Notes: generated from the sequence alone by a model not told the origin. A stretch of DNA of 64,000 nt from G965215055 sp965215055 (GCA_965215055.1 OZ244046.1:1364001-1428000); one strand, 5' to 3'. Numbered from the stretch's first letter, positions 1 through 9,471 are shown. Numbers and translations are program-made.

Positions 1-405
1 ACTCGTTATCTGCCGGTAGGCACCATCGCGTGCAAGGTACTTAAATGCTGGCTGAATGTGCGCTCCAGTATTGCCGCCGGAGACGAATCGGCCGTGTTCG
101 TAGGCAATCGTGGTAAGCGATTATCCCCTCGTGCGGTGCAGCAACGTATGGCACAACTGGGTAGAGAACAGGGCTTGGGAAAGCACGTGCATCCGCATAT
201 GTTGCGACATTCTTTTGCAAGCCACTTGCTGGAATCCAGCGGTGATCTCCGTGCGGTGCAGGAAATGTTGGGACACGCCGATATCAGCACTACACAGATC
301 TATACTCACTTGGATTTTCAGCATCTTGCGCAAGTCTATGACCGTGCCCATCCACGTGCTAAAAAATCCCGCCGGACTGAAAAATCGACGTCTCAGGACG
401 AATAA
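1..405 (+). CDS. xerC: Tyrosine recombinase XerC, C-terminal part (5' truncated by window edge)
   Basis: This is the C-terminal catalytic half of a phage-integrase-family tyrosine recombinase that resolves chromosome dimers at dif together with XerD. The frame is open from base 1, so the start lies outside the window. Visible family motifs are HMLRHSFASHLLESSGDLRA (the HxxRH box), then the LGHADISTTQIYTH segment with the second histidine region and the nucleophilic tyrosine. It ends 10 bases before hslV, the usual xerC-hslVU order in gammaproteobacteria. XerC rather than XerD is inferred from that synteny; the catalytic motifs alone do not separate the two. Confidence 0.93.
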   Translation, partial: TRYLPVGTIACKVLKCWLNVRSSIAAGDESAVFVGNRGKRLSPRAVQQRMAQLGREQGLGKHVHPHMLRHSFASHLLESSGDLRAVQEMLGHADISTTQIYTHLDFQHLAQVYDRAHPRAKKSRRTEKSTSQDE

Positions 406-415
406 ACTGCAATCC

Positions 416-949
416 ATGGAACAATTCAAAGGTACCACCATCGTTTCGGTGCGGCGAAACGGCAAAGTAGCACTGGGTGGAGACGGCCAAGTCTCGCTTG
501 GCGATACCATTATGAAAGGTAATGCACGTAAAATTCGTCGCCTCTATGAGGACAAGGTAATCGCCGGTTTTGCAGGCGGTACTGCGGATGCTTTTACCTT
601 GTTTGAGCGCTTTGATGCCAAGCTGGAACAGCATAATGGACAACTTACTCGCGCTGCGGTAGAACTTGCCAAAGATTGGCGCACTGATCGCATGTTGCGC
701 AGGCTTGAAGCACTGCTGGCAGTGGCTGATGAATCGACTTCGTTGATAATCTCAGGCAATGGTGACGTGATTGAACCTGAAGATGCCTTGCTTGCGATTG
801 GTTCAGGGGGGGCATATGCACAGGCTGCTGCGCGCGCCATGCTGAATAATACCGAGCTAAGTGCCAAAGAGATCGTGGAAAAGGCCTTACATATTGCCGC
901 CGACATTTGTGTCTATACAAATGCCAATATTACGATCGAACAGCTATAG
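416..949 (+). CDS. hslV: ATP-dependent protease peptidase subunit HslV (ClpQ)
   Basis: This is the 177-residue proteolytic subunit of the cytosolic HslVU (ClpYQ) complex. The ATG at 416 gives a short propeptide followed by TTIVSVRRNGKVALGGDGQ; the first Thr of that stretch is the N-terminal nucleophile after processing. Family-typical segments AGFAGGTADAFTLFERF and GSGGAYAQAAARAM are intact. The frame stays open far upstream, through xerC, but the 416 start matches the family length and the conserved propeptide. It lies 10 bases after xerC and 47 bases before hslU, consistent with one operon. Confidence 0.97.
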   Translation: MEQFKGTTIVSVRRNGKVALGGDGQVSLGDTIMKGNARKIRRLYEDKVIAGFAGGTADAFTLFERFDAKLEQHNGQLTRAAVELAKDWRTDRMLRRLEALLAVADESTSLIISGNGDVIEPEDALLAIGSGGAYAQAAARAMLNNTELSAKEIVEKALHIAADICVYTNANITIEQL

Positions 950-996
950 ACTTTTACCTTGCAAGCCATTTAGAGAAGAAATAGAAGAAGCATTCC

Positions 997-2325
997 ATGT
1001 CGAATATGACACCGCGAGAGATTGTCCAGGAGCTCGATAAACATATCGTTGGACAGGACCAGGCCAAGCGCGCGGTGGCCATTGCACTGCGTAACCGTTG
1101 GCGGCGCCAGCAATTGCCGGAAGAATTGCGTATGGAAGTTACGCCAAAAAACATTTTGATGATGGGACCAACGGGAGTTGGTAAAACCGAAATCGCCCGT
1201 CGCCTGGCGCGCCTTGCCAATGCGCCATTTATTAAAGTCGAAGCGACGAAATTTACCGAGGTGGGTTATGTAGGCAAGGAAGTCGATTCCATTATTCGGG
1301 ACCTTGTGGACACTTCGGTCAAGATGACTCGTGAAGTTGAAATGGAGAAGGTGTGCTATCGCGCTGAAGAGGTGGCAGAAGAGCGTATTTTGGATGTTTT
1401 AATCCCGCAAAGAGCAGGTCCAGATGACGAAGGAACTCCCGAATTTGCCAGTAAAACGCGGCAAAAGTTCCGTAAAAAACTGCGCGAAGGTGACTTGAAC
1501 GATACCGAAATAGAAATAGACGTATCTGCCACGCCCGTGGGTATTGAAATCATGACTCCACCAGGGATGGAGGAAATGGCAAGCCAGTTGCAGGGAATGT
1601 TTCAAAATTTGAATACCGGCAAAAAAAAGACGCGCAAAATGCGCGTCGAAGACGCCATGAAGGTACTCACCGATGAAGAGGCGCATAAATTGATTAACGA
1701 GGAAGAATTAAAATCCGTCGCACTCGAAAATGCCGAACAAAAAGGCATCGTATTTCTGGATGAAATCGACAAAGTTGCCAAACGTAGTGAAACTGCCGGT
1801 GCAGACGTTTCACGTGAGGGTGTGCAGCGTGATTTATTACCTTTAGTAGAGGGTTGTACCATCAACACCAAGTACGGCATGGTGAAAACGGACCACATTT
1901 TATTTATTGCCTCTGGCGCGTTTCACGTGGCCAAGCCTTCCGACCTGATTCCGGAGTTACAAGGTCGTTTACCGATTCGGGTGGAACTCAAGGCACTGTC
2001 TACGGACGACTTCGTGCGTATTTTAACGGAACCCGATGCTTCATTGACGGAACAATACTCCGCTTTATTAGCAACTGAAGGGGTAAAGTTGAGCTTTACT
2101 GAAGATGGTGTACGCAGGGTCGCGCAAATTGCACACGACGTAAATGAATCCACTGAAAATATAGGGGCACGCAGGTTACATACCGTTATGGAACGCTTGC
2201 TGGAAACGATCTCGTTCTCAGCACCTGATGAAAGCAACACGCAAGTCAGCGTGGATGCAAATTATGTAAATGAAAATATAGGCGAGTTGGTCAAGGATCA
2301 GGATTTAAGCCGTTATATACTGTAG
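997..2325 (+). CDS. hslU: ATP-dependent protease ATPase subunit HslU (ClpY)
   Basis: This AAA+ unfoldase (442 residues) feeds substrates to HslV. It begins with the family-typical MTPREIVQELDKHIVGQDQA segment, has Walker A GPTGVGKTE near residue 58, Walker B IVFLDEIDK near 250, and a C-terminal sensor-2 segment ENIGARRLHTVMERLLE. The intermediate (I) domain lies between. The last residues, DLSRYIL, are the conserved tail that docks into HslV. Oddity: a run of eight A at 1621-1628 in the I-domain coding region runs straight into a hairpin; see findings. Confidence 0.97.
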   Translation: MSNMTPREIVQELDKHIVGQDQAKRAVAIALRNRWRRQQLPEELRMEVTPKNILMMGPTGVGKTEIARRLARLANAPFIKVEATKFTEVGYVGKEVDSIIRDLVDTSVKMTREVEMEKVCYRAEEVAEERILDVLIPQRAGPDDEGTPEFASKTRQKFRKKLREGDLNDTEIEIDVSATPVGIEIMTPPGMEEMASQLQGMFQNLNTGKKKTRKMRVEDAMKVLTDEEAHKLINEEELKSVALENAEQKGIVFLDEIDKVAKRSETAGADVSREGVQRDLLPLVEGCTINTKYGMVKTDHILFIASGAFHVAKPSDLIPELQGRLPIRVELKALSTDDFVRILTEPDASLTEQYSALLATEGVKLSFTEDGVRRVAQIAHDVNESTENIGARRLHTVMERLLETISFSAPDESNTQVSVDANYVNENIGELVKDQDLSRYIL

Positions 2326-2360
2326 ATAACTATCAAGTAAATATAAAAGGTTGTAGTGAT

Positions 2361-2729
2361 TTGGCGAAACACAACCCAACTGAAATTCAACTGCATAAAA
2401 AATCGCGCATACTGGAGATTGCCTTTGACGATGGCAAACGCTTCAAGCTGTCTTGCGAATATTTGCGCGTGTACTCCCCCTCCGCCGAAGTTGCTGGCCA
2501 TGGCCCTGGACAGGAGGTACTACAGATTGGCAAAGAGGACGTGTCGATTAACGCCGTTGAACCTGTAGGGAATTACGCGGTGCAACTGGTGTTTGACGAC
2601 AACCACGACACGGGCATCTATTCCTGGGAATACTTGTATGAACTTGGCGAACACCAACAAGAAAAATGGCAACAATACCTGCATCGCTTAAAACAGGCAG
2701 GATACGAGCATAACGCAAGCGGCGAATAA
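2361..2729 (+). CDS. DUF971 domain protein
   Basis: This 122-residue protein belongs to the DUF971 (GBBH-like N-terminal) family: short, cytosolic, with the signature LRVYSPSAEV in its first half and IYSWEYLYEL in its second. The most plausible start is TTG at 2361, giving MAKHNPTEIQLHK, since no ATG fits. It sits between hslU and ubiE, a recurrent gammaproteobacterial arrangement. The family resembles an N-terminal domain of gamma-butyrobetaine hydroxylase and is often found with iron-sulfur cluster carrier proteins, but no function can be read from the sequence. Confidence 0.87.
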   Translation: MAKHNPTEIQLHKKSRILEIAFDDGKRFKLSCEYLRVYSPSAEVAGHGPGQEVLQIGKEDVSINAVEPVGNYAVQLVFDDNHDTGIYSWEYLYELGEHQQEKWQQYLHRLKQAGYEHNASGE

Positions 2730-2834
2730 ACCCGCATCATCTTGTACCGGAATCCCTTAGAATAACCTTCGGGCCGGCGTGTTATTTTGAGTCGGCCTTA
2801 CAACTTTGATCCTGTAACGGCAAGCGCGTATACC

Positions 2835-3584
2835 ATGCAAGAAAAACGTACTCACTTCGGTTATCAAGACGTCAGCTTTGCGGAAAAGGCGCGCAAAGTG
2901 GGCACAGTGTTTGATTCCGTTGCAGGTAAATATGACATCATGAACGACCTCATGTCATTCGGCCTGCATCGTGCCTGGAAACGTTACTTTGTTCATGCTG
3001 CAAACATTCGCCCCGATCACCAAGTACTGGATTTGGCCGCAGGTACAGGCGACGTTACCGCATTGATTGCTGCGCGATTAAACGGCAAGGGCACGATCAC
3101 CGCCTGTGACTCGAATGCCGCCATGTTGGAACATGGTCGTCGTCGCTTGGTTGACAAAGGCATGGTAAAAAATACCTACTATGTTCAGGCCAGGGCTGAG
3201 GCGTTGCCTTTTGTAGAGGATTCTTTTGATCGTGTAACGATTGCATTTGGTCTGCGTAACTTTACCGATAAAGATCGGGCCCTGCGCGCAATTTTCAGCG
3301 TAGTCAAACCAGGAGGACAATTACTGGTTCTGGAATTCTCTACGCCGCAAAACTGGCTGCGCGGTATCTACGATACGTATTCATTCAAGTGCTTGCCGCG
3401 TATAGGTCAAATCGTTGCCAGGGATGCTGACAGCTACCGCTACCTGGCGGAGTCAATACGCAGACATCCGGACCAGGGGACGCTACAGTCCATGATGGAG
3501 AAGGCCGGCTTTGAAAAATGTGATTTCTTCGACGTTAGCGGAGGAATCGTCTGCATCCATCGCGGTTACAAGCTTGCCGCATAA
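2835..3584 (+). CDS. ubiE: Ubiquinone/menaquinone biosynthesis C-methyltransferase UbiE
   Basis: This class I SAM-dependent methyltransferase of about 249 residues C-methylates the benzoquinone ring in ubiquinone synthesis. The SAM-binding motif VLDLAAGTGDVT is near residue 60, and family segments KYDIMNDLMSFGLHR, FGLRNFTDKDRAL and DADSYRYLAESIRRHPDQ are present, ending in HRGYKLAA. The frame is open upstream to a TTG at 2787, but the ATG at 2835 gives the family length and places the THFGYQDV segment at its usual position. The next gene, ubiJ, acts in the same pathway. Confidence 0.95.
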   Translation: MQEKRTHFGYQDVSFAEKARKVGTVFDSVAGKYDIMNDLMSFGLHRAWKRYFVHAANIRPDHQVLDLAAGTGDVTALIAARLNGKGTITACDSNAAMLEHGRRRLVDKGMVKNTYYVQARAEALPFVEDSFDRVTIAFGLRNFTDKDRALRAIFSVVKPGGQLLVLEFSTPQNWLRGIYDTYSFKCLPRIGQIVARDADSYRYLAESIRRHPDQGTLQSMMEKAGFEKCDFFDVSGGIVCIHRGYKLAA

Positions 3585-3592
3585 ATCACAGT

Positions 3593-4204
3593 ATGTTTCT
3601 TACACTCATCAATAACTCACTTAAAAGATACTTCGATAGTGACCCTGAAGTAGCTGCCCAACTTGGTGAGCTGGAAGATCAACGTATACTGCTGAGACTT
3701 GCAGGCCTGAACAGAGATTTTCTGATTACCTCAAAAAACTCTTCGATTGTCGTTACCGAATATCAATACGACGAGGATGCAACGGAGCCCACTGCGACCA
3801 TTCACGCCAGTGTGGGCACGTTGCTACACTTGGTACGAGGTGAAGATTACAAATCGATGTTTGACAGTGGCACATTGACAATTGACGGCGACGTGGAATC
3901 AGTTAATCACTTGTACCTGGTTTTTAAGCAGATCGATATCGATTGGGAGGAAATTGCTTCCAGGTACGTTGGAGATTCACTTGCTTATCAATCAGGCGTG
4001 TTCGTGCGGCGTATAAGAAGCTACCAGCAGCGGTCCGTTAAAAACTTTTGTTTGGACGTGAGTGAATACTTGCGGGAAGAGTCCAGAATCGTGCCTGCAA
4101 GAACGGAAATAAACCGATTTTTACATGACGTGGACGCTCTTGACGCAGATATTGAGCACCTGGAAGCGCGCACGCACCGCCTTGCCAGGGCGTGTAACCA
4201 ATAG
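3593..4204 (+). CDS. ubiJ: Ubiquinone biosynthesis accessory factor UbiJ (SCP2 domain)
   Basis: This 203-residue protein has an N-terminal SCP2 sterol-carrier-like lipid-binding domain (about residues 15-115; GTLLHLVRGEDYKSMFDSGTL is typical) and a helical tail with coiled-coil character. UbiJ is an accessory factor of the cytosolic Ubi complex and partners UbiK, which is also in this window at 19930. It starts 8 bases after ubiE and ends 5 bases before ubiB, so ubiEJB look like one operon. Assignment rests on the SCP2-like sequence and on position. Confidence 0.88.
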   Translation: MFLTLINNSLKRYFDSDPEVAAQLGELEDQRILLRLAGLNRDFLITSKNSSIVVTEYQYDEDATEPTATIHASVGTLLHLVRGEDYKSMFDSGTLTIDGDVESVNHLYLVFKQIDIDWEEIASRYVGDSLAYQSGVFVRRIRSYQQRSVKNFCLDVSEYLREESRIVPARTEINRFLHDVDALDADIEHLEARTHRLARACNQ

Positions 4205-4209
4205 CCGTT

Positions 4210-5772
4210 ATGCACCTTATCCGATTATTCTTGCGCATCCTGTATATCAACGTCGTGCTGGTTCGGCATGGTTTGGAAGAAGTACTGCTGGCGGTGCCCT
4301 ATTTTCGCCCTCTCCGCTTTTTACTCTTTTTGTTGCCCTGGCACTGGTTGCGCAAGCTCGAGATATCTCATGGTGCGCGTGTGCGCCGAACTTTGGAAGA
4401 CCTCGGGCCGATCTTTGTAAAGTTTGGCCAGGCGCTGTCTACGCGCCGGGATTTGCTTCCCGAGGATATTGCGGATGAACTTGCCAAGCTACAGGACCAG
4501 GTGCCTCCGTTTGCGGGCGAGGTGGCAAAGGAAATCGTAGAAAAAGCACTTAAACAACCCATACACGAGGCATTTGCCGAATTCAGCATCGAGCCACTGG
4601 CATCGGCATCTATTGCACAAGTACATGGTGCGCAGTTGCACGGGGGTAAGCAGGTAGTAGTCAAGGTTTTGCGGCCCGGAGTCAGTAAACAGGTGCGCCG
4701 GGATTTGGAACTGATGCATGCATTGGCATCGATAGCACATCGTTATTGGGAAGATGGTCGCCGGCTACGGCCGAAAGAAGTTGTACAGGAATACGAACAA
4801 ATCGTTATGGATGAATTGGATTTACTGCGCGAAGCCGCCAATGCCAGTCAACTGCGTAGAAATTTTGAAAATTCTTCCGATCTCTACGTGCCCGAGGTCT
4901 ATTTCGATTTGTGCCGACGCAATGTAATGGTACTGGAGCGTATCGAGGGCATTCCGGTCAATGATATAGAGGCTTTGCGTAAACATGGAGTAAATCTTAA
5001 AAAATTATCTGATCGTGGTAGCCATATCTTTTTTACACAGGTATTCAGTCACAACTTCTTTCACGCCGACATGCATCCCGGCAATATCTTCGTTTCATAC
5101 GAAAATCCGCAAGACCCCAAGTACGTGGGCGTTGATTTCGGCATTATGGGCACGTTGGCACCGTCTGATCAGCGCTACCTGGCGGAAAATCTGCTGGCTT
5201 TCCTGAATCGTGATTATCGCAGAGTTGCGGAGTTACACCTGGAGTCAGGCTGGGTGCCGCCCGATACGCGCGTCGATCAATTTGAATCTGCCATCCGCAC
5301 TGTATGCGAACCCATTTTTCAGCAGCCCCTGAGCAAAATTTCGTTTGCCAATCTATTATTGCGCCTCTTTCAAACCGCGCGTCGTTTCAACATGGAAGTA
5401 CAACCTCAATTGGTACTACTGCAAAAAACCTTGTTGAACGTGGAGGGTTTGGGAAGACAATTGGACCCGGACCTGGACCTGTGGAAAACGGCCAAGCCGT
5501 TTCTGGATCGCTGGGTGAGTGAACAAGTAGGTATACGTGCGCTGGCTTCGGGACTACGCAAACAATTTCCCCGCGTCGCGGAGAGGTTGCCGGAAATGCC
5601 GAACCTGGTTTATTCGACAATGAAAAAACTCGAGCAGGGGCAGATAAAACTTGAATGGCATAGTCAAGAACTCGCCTCTATCCGCAAAGAGATCAGAAAG
5701 TCCAATCGCAACTTGATTGTAGTGCTACTCCTTGTCTTTGCCGGAGTATTACTCGTGTTGTGGAGTTTATAG
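4210..5772 (+). CDS. ubiB: Ubiquinone biosynthesis protein UbiB (ABC1/ADCK family)
   Basis: This atypical protein-kinase-like ATPase (520 residues) is needed for ubiquinone biosynthesis. The KxGQ-type motif FVKFGQALSTRRDLLPEDIA is near residue 70, the alanine-rich loop ASASIAQVHGAQ near 130, the catalytic-loop equivalent FFHADMHPGNIF near 285 and the metal-binding VDFGIMG near 308. The last 25 residues are a strongly hydrophobic membrane anchor (LIVVLLLVFAGVLLVLW). It follows ubiJ with a 5-base gap. Confidence 0.96.
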   Translation: MHLIRLFLRILYINVVLVRHGLEEVLLAVPYFRPLRFLLFLLPWHWLRKLEISHGARVRRTLEDLGPIFVKFGQALSTRRDLLPEDIADELAKLQDQVPPFAGEVAKEIVEKALKQPIHEAFAEFSIEPLASASIAQVHGAQLHGGKQVVVKVLRPGVSKQVRRDLELMHALASIAHRYWEDGRRLRPKEVVQEYEQIVMDELDLLREAANASQLRRNFENSSDLYVPEVYFDLCRRNVMVLERIEGIPVNDIEALRKHGVNLKKLSDRGSHIFFTQVFSHNFFHADMHPGNIFVSYENPQDPKYVGVDFGIMGTLAPSDQRYLAENLLAFLNRDYRRVAELHLESGWVPPDTRVDQFESAIRTVCEPIFQQPLSKISFANLLLRLFQTARRFNMEVQPQLVLLQKTLLNVEGLGRQLDPDLDLWKTAKPFLDRWVSEQVGIRALASGLRKQFPRVAERLPEMPNLVYSTMKKLEQGQIKLEWHSQELASIRKEIRKSNRNLIVVLLLVFAGVLLVLWSL

Positions 5773-5809
5773 TTTTTTTCCATGTAATAGCCTGAGTTGA
5801 TAGTAGCTT

Positions 5810-7984
5810 ATGGACGTCTCACCTATTCTGGACCCTTTGAATGAAGCGCAACGTACGGCTGTTACTTCGGAACCGTTGCCAACGCTGGTGATTGCTGGTG
5901 CAGGGAGTGGCAAGACTCGAGTATTGGTGCATCGTATCGCCTGGCTGTGTGAAATAGAGTCCGTTTCACCGTTTAACATGCTCGTGGTTACCTTTACCAA
6001 CAAAGCTGCTGCAGAGATGCGCGCACGCGCAGAAAAGATGTTAAACCATAAACTTGGTGGAATGTGGCTAGGCACTTTTCATGGAATATCCCACCGTTTG
6101 TTAAGATCACACTGGCAAGAAGCAGGGCTTGAGCAGAATTTTCAAATCCTTGATAGCGACGATCAGTTACGCCTGATAAAGCGCACTATTCTTGACTTGA
6201 AGCTGGATGATACCAAGTGGCCTCCCAAGAGCGCTCGCTGGTACATTAACACTTGCAAGGATGAGGGCAAGCGGCCCCAAGATCTGCAAAATCGTAACGA
6301 TCTTGCAGAACGTGAACTTCAATTGATCCGTATATACACGGCGTACCAAAAGACCTGCGAGCAAACCGGCATGGTCGATTTTGCCGAATTACTGTTGCGC
6401 AGTTGGGAGATGCTGCAGCAAAAAACAAAAATACTCGACCACTACCAGGCTAGATTTCGCCATATCCTGGTGGATGAGTTTCAGGATACCAATTCAATTC
6501 AATATAAATGGTTGAAAACCCTGGCTGGTGACAGCAGTCCGATTTTTGCAGTAGGAGATGATGACCAATCCATCTACGGCTGGCGTGGAGCACGCATTGA
6601 AAACATTCACAATTTTGAAACCGATTATACGAACACACAGGTATTCAAGCTGGAACAAAATTACCGTTCCACCAATACCATCCTGTCTGCTGCAAATTCA
6701 CTGATCAGAAACAACCAGGGGCGTATGGGTAAAAAGCTATGGACAATTGGAAATAGCGGCGAGCCCATTTGTCTACACGCTTCGTTTAATGAACAGGATG
6801 AAGCGCGCTTTGTTGCGGATAGAGTAAAACATTGGACAGCAGACGGGCGTCGTAATGAGATCGCCGTCCTGTATCGTTCCAATGCACAGTCACGTGTTTT
6901 TGAAGCGGCGTTTATTTCAGAGGGCATTCCCTATCGCGTTTACGGTGGGTTGCGATTTTTTGAACGTGCTGAAATTAAAGATGCCTTGTCTTATCTACGC
7001 CTGGCGAGAAATCCAGATGACGATCCCTCGTTTGAACGCATTGTAAACGTGCCTGCACGTGGTATCGGTCAAAGCACAGTTGCCAGGGTGCGTGATTTTG
7101 CCAGGCGACATCAGCTTGCATTTTGGCAGGCGGCTGACAAAACCCTGCAAGCTGGCGTGTTGGCTGTACGCGAGGCAAATGCGCTACAGGGATTTTTACG
7201 CCTGGTGCGCAAAATGAGCCAGGATTTGAATGAACTGAAACTGGCAGAACAGGTCGACTACGTTATTCGGACGTCGGGGCTTGTTGAGTATTACCGTAGC
7301 AAAAGTGATGAAATATCAAAATCACGGCTGGAAAATCTACAAGAACTGGTAATGGCCGCAAAAGAATTTCGTGTAGATGACGAGCTACACGCCGGTATGC
7401 TACCGATCGACGCCTTTTTGACACATGCTGCCTTGGAAGCAGGCGAAGATCGTCAGGGGACCCAGTCGGAGGATTGCGTACATTTTATGACCCTGCATGC
7501 AGCCAAAGGCCTGGAATTTCCCCTGGTATTCATTGTTGGTTTGGAAGAAGGTTTGTTCCCGTCAAGCATGTCCCTGGAAGAAGGGCGATTGGAAGAGGAA
7601 CGCCGCTTGTGCTACGTTGGCATTACGCGCGCGCAGCAGCAGTTGGTGCTTACCTACGCCGAATCAAGACGTCGATACGGTTCAGAAAGCTACTATAATA
7701 AACCGTCACGTTTTATCGATGAGATTCCACCGGAGTTGGTTACAGAAGCGCGTCCGCGTGCCATGATTGCCCGACCCACGCGCGCCTTTTCACAGGCTGA
7801 TTCTTTTGCGGAAAACACGGGGATAAGGGTAGGTGGGCGCGTTGCGCATGCCAAGTTTGGAGAAGGAGTGGTATTGGATTGCGAAGGCAAGGGCAAAAGT
7901 GCGCGCGTGCAAGTTCGTTTTGAAGAGGCGGGAAGTAAATGGCTGGTCTTGGCCTATGCGGATTTGGATATACTTGCCCGATGA
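5810..7984 (+). CDS. uvrD: DNA helicase II, UvrD/PcrA family (SF1A)
   Basis: This 724-residue 3'-5' superfamily 1 helicase acts in nucleotide excision and mismatch repair. Motifs in order: Q-motif region LNEAQRTAV, Walker A AGAGSGKTRVLVHR (about 29-36), motif Ia TFTNKAAAEMRAR, Walker B ILVDEFQDTN, motif III GDDDQSIYGWRGA, motif IV QNYRSTN, motif V TLHAAKGLEFP and motif VI VGITRAQ. A Tudor-like C-terminal segment (VGGRVAHAKFGEGVVL) is typical of UvrD/PcrA and argues against Rep. Confidence 0.95.
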   Translation: MDVSPILDPLNEAQRTAVTSEPLPTLVIAGAGSGKTRVLVHRIAWLCEIESVSPFNMLVVTFTNKAAAEMRARAEKMLNHKLGGMWLGTFHGISHRLLRSHWQEAGLEQNFQILDSDDQLRLIKRTILDLKLDDTKWPPKSARWYINTCKDEGKRPQDLQNRNDLAERELQLIRIYTAYQKTCEQTGMVDFAELLLRSWEMLQQKTKILDHYQARFRHILVDEFQDTNSIQYKWLKTLAGDSSPIFAVGDDDQSIYGWRGARIENIHNFETDYTNTQVFKLEQNYRSTNTILSAANSLIRNNQGRMGKKLWTIGNSGEPICLHASFNEQDEARFVADRVKHWTADGRRNEIAVLYRSNAQSRVFEAAFISEGIPYRVYGGLRFFERAEIKDALSYLRLARNPDDDPSFERIVNVPARGIGQSTVARVRDFARRHQLAFWQAADKTLQAGVLAVREANALQGFLRLVRKMSQDLNELKLAEQVDYVIRTSGLVEYYRSKSDEISKSRLENLQELVMAAKEFRVDDELHAGMLPIDAFLTHAALEAGEDRQGTQSEDCVHFMTLHAAKGLEFPLVFIVGLEEGLFPSSMSLEEGRLEEERRLCYVGITRAQQQLVLTYAESRRRYGSESYYNKPSRFIDEIPPELVTEARPRAMIARPTRAFSQADSFAENTGIRVGGRVAHAKFGEGVVLDCEGKGKSARVQVRFEEAGSKWLVLAYADLDILAR

Positions 7985-8058
7985 TCCGACGGCAATTTGA
8001 TGGATGAATGTTCTGCACACATTAGAATGAACAATTCGCGGGGAGACAGGTGAAAAAT

Positions 8059-9168
8059 ATGCAAAGGAGAAAATTCTTACAACTTGCAGGCACCGGTGCG
8101 GTGCTTGGCACCGGTTTGTCGAGTTGCAAAGGCGACAGTGAGCCTGAAGCTCCTGTTTCTTCTTCACGTGTGACAAAAACCCGGCAATGGAAAATGGTTA
8201 CAACCTGGCCCAAGAACTTTCCAGGCTTGGGAACGGGCGCAGAGTTTTTGGCCGAACAAATTAACGTAATGTCAAATGGCCGCATTCACGTCAAAGTGTA
8301 TGGAGCAGGGGAACTGGTCCCTGCATTTGAAATTTTTGATGCAGTAGCAAATGGCTCGGTGCAAATGGGCCATGGTTCAGCCTATTACTGGAAGGGAAAA
8401 CATCCAGCCTTGCAATTTTTTTCTACCACTCCATTTGGTATGACGGCAATGGAAATGAACGGTTGGCTGTATCACGGAGGAGGCATGGAATTATGGCAGG
8501 AAGCCTATAGCCAGTTTGACTTGGTGCCGGCAGCGTCTGGTAATACCGGTGTACAGATGGCAGGCTGGTTTAATAAGGAAATTAATTCTCTGGAAGACCT
8601 GAAAGGGCTCAAAATGCGTATCCCCGGGTTAGCCGGTGAAGTATTGAAACGTGCCGGGGGAACACCGGTAAATCTTCCCGGGGGAGAATTATTTATTTCT
8701 TTGCAATCGGGTGCTATTGATGCTACCGAGTGGGTGGGGCCTTACAATGACTTGGCTTTTGGCTTTCATAAAATCGCAAAATACTACTACTATCCGGGTT
8801 GGCATGAACCGGGTACCACGTTGGAATGTTTCATCAACAAGCCCGCCTTTGAAGAATTACCGGAAGATTTGCAAAGCATTGTAAAAAACGCCTGTCGCGC
8901 AGCAAACCAGAACATGCTGTCTGAATATACTGCCCGTAACAATGATGCCCTGGATACCTTGGTAAACGAGCACAAGGTCAAATTGCGTGAACTGCCCGCA
9001 GAAGTGATTAAAAGACTTGCCGAATTGTCTGAAGAGGTTATTGTCGAATTGGGCAATTCGAACCCGTTAGCACGAAAAATACTTGATTCTTATAGAAATT
9101 TCCTTAAAAAATCCCGTGCATGGCTGGATATATCTGAACGTGCTTACTTGAACTTGCGGATGGGATAG
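8059..9168 (+). CDS. TRAP transporter substrate-binding protein (DctP family), Tat-exported
   Basis: This is the periplasmic solute receptor of a TRAP transporter (about 369 residues). The N-terminus MQRRKFLQLAGTGAVLGTGL is a twin-arginine signal (QRRKFLQ), and a following Ser-Cys could also be lipidated. The mature part begins WKMVTTWPKNFPGLGTGAEF and carries TRAP receptor segments such as GAGELVPAFEIFDAV, LKGLKMRIPGLAGEV and the arginine region that binds carboxylates. It resembles the alpha-keto acid receptor subgroup; the ligand cannot be read from sequence. A GTG at 8050 is an alternative start. The membrane subunits lie 0.4 kb downstream on the other strand. Confidence 0.9.
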   Translation: MQRRKFLQLAGTGAVLGTGLSSCKGDSEPEAPVSSSRVTKTRQWKMVTTWPKNFPGLGTGAEFLAEQINVMSNGRIHVKVYGAGELVPAFEIFDAVANGSVQMGHGSAYYWKGKHPALQFFSTTPFGMTAMEMNGWLYHGGGMELWQEAYSQFDLVPAASGNTGVQMAGWFNKEINSLEDLKGLKMRIPGLAGEVLKRAGGTPVNLPGGELFISLQSGAIDATEWVGPYNDLAFGFHKIAKYYYYPGWHEPGTTLECFINKPAFEELPEDLQSIVKNACRAANQNMLSEYTARNNDALDTLVNEHKVKLRELPAEVIKRLAELSEEVIVELGNSNPLARKILDSYRNFLKKSRAWLDISERAYLNLRMG

Positions 9169-9231
9169 AATACAAATACACACCGGCACTGGAAAAGTCA
9201 TAAAAACAACCTGGGATTAAGGAGGAGTACA

Positions 9232-9471
9232 GTGGAAGAGTTATTCATTAAATGGCGTACCATGTGGGACGCCAGGGAATACACAACTCAAATATTCTTT
9301 CTGGCCAACCTGCTGGTTTCACTTTATGTCGTGTGGTTTTCCTATCGCGCGTCGGGCGACGATATCACCGCGTTGAATCGGGGGATATTGATTACATTTG
9401 GTATCGGTTACGCCATACTGACCATTTTTGCATACTTGCAACTCGTTCCAACCTTCTCTCCATACGAATAG
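9232..9471 (+). CDS. Small two-helix membrane protein of unknown function
   Basis: This 79-residue protein uses a GTG start preceded by a strong ribosome-binding site (AAGGAGGA). Two hydrophobic helices are visible: FFLANLLVSLYVVWFSY and ILITFGIGYAILTIFAYLQL, separated by a polar turn containing SGDDIT. It lies between the TRAP receptor gene and the convergent dctM/dctQ genes. I do not recognise a family. The clean RBS and hydrophobic pattern support a real gene, possibly an accessory subunit of the transporter. Confidence 0.7.
   Translation: MEELFIKWRTMWDAREYTTQIFFLANLLVSLYVVWFSYRASGDDITALNRGILITFGIGYAILTIFAYLQLVPTFSPYE

Noticed and set aside
121..510. Open frames on the opposite strand of xerC-hslV
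   Set aside because: They lie antisense to well-supported genes, have no family signature and no ribosome-binding site.
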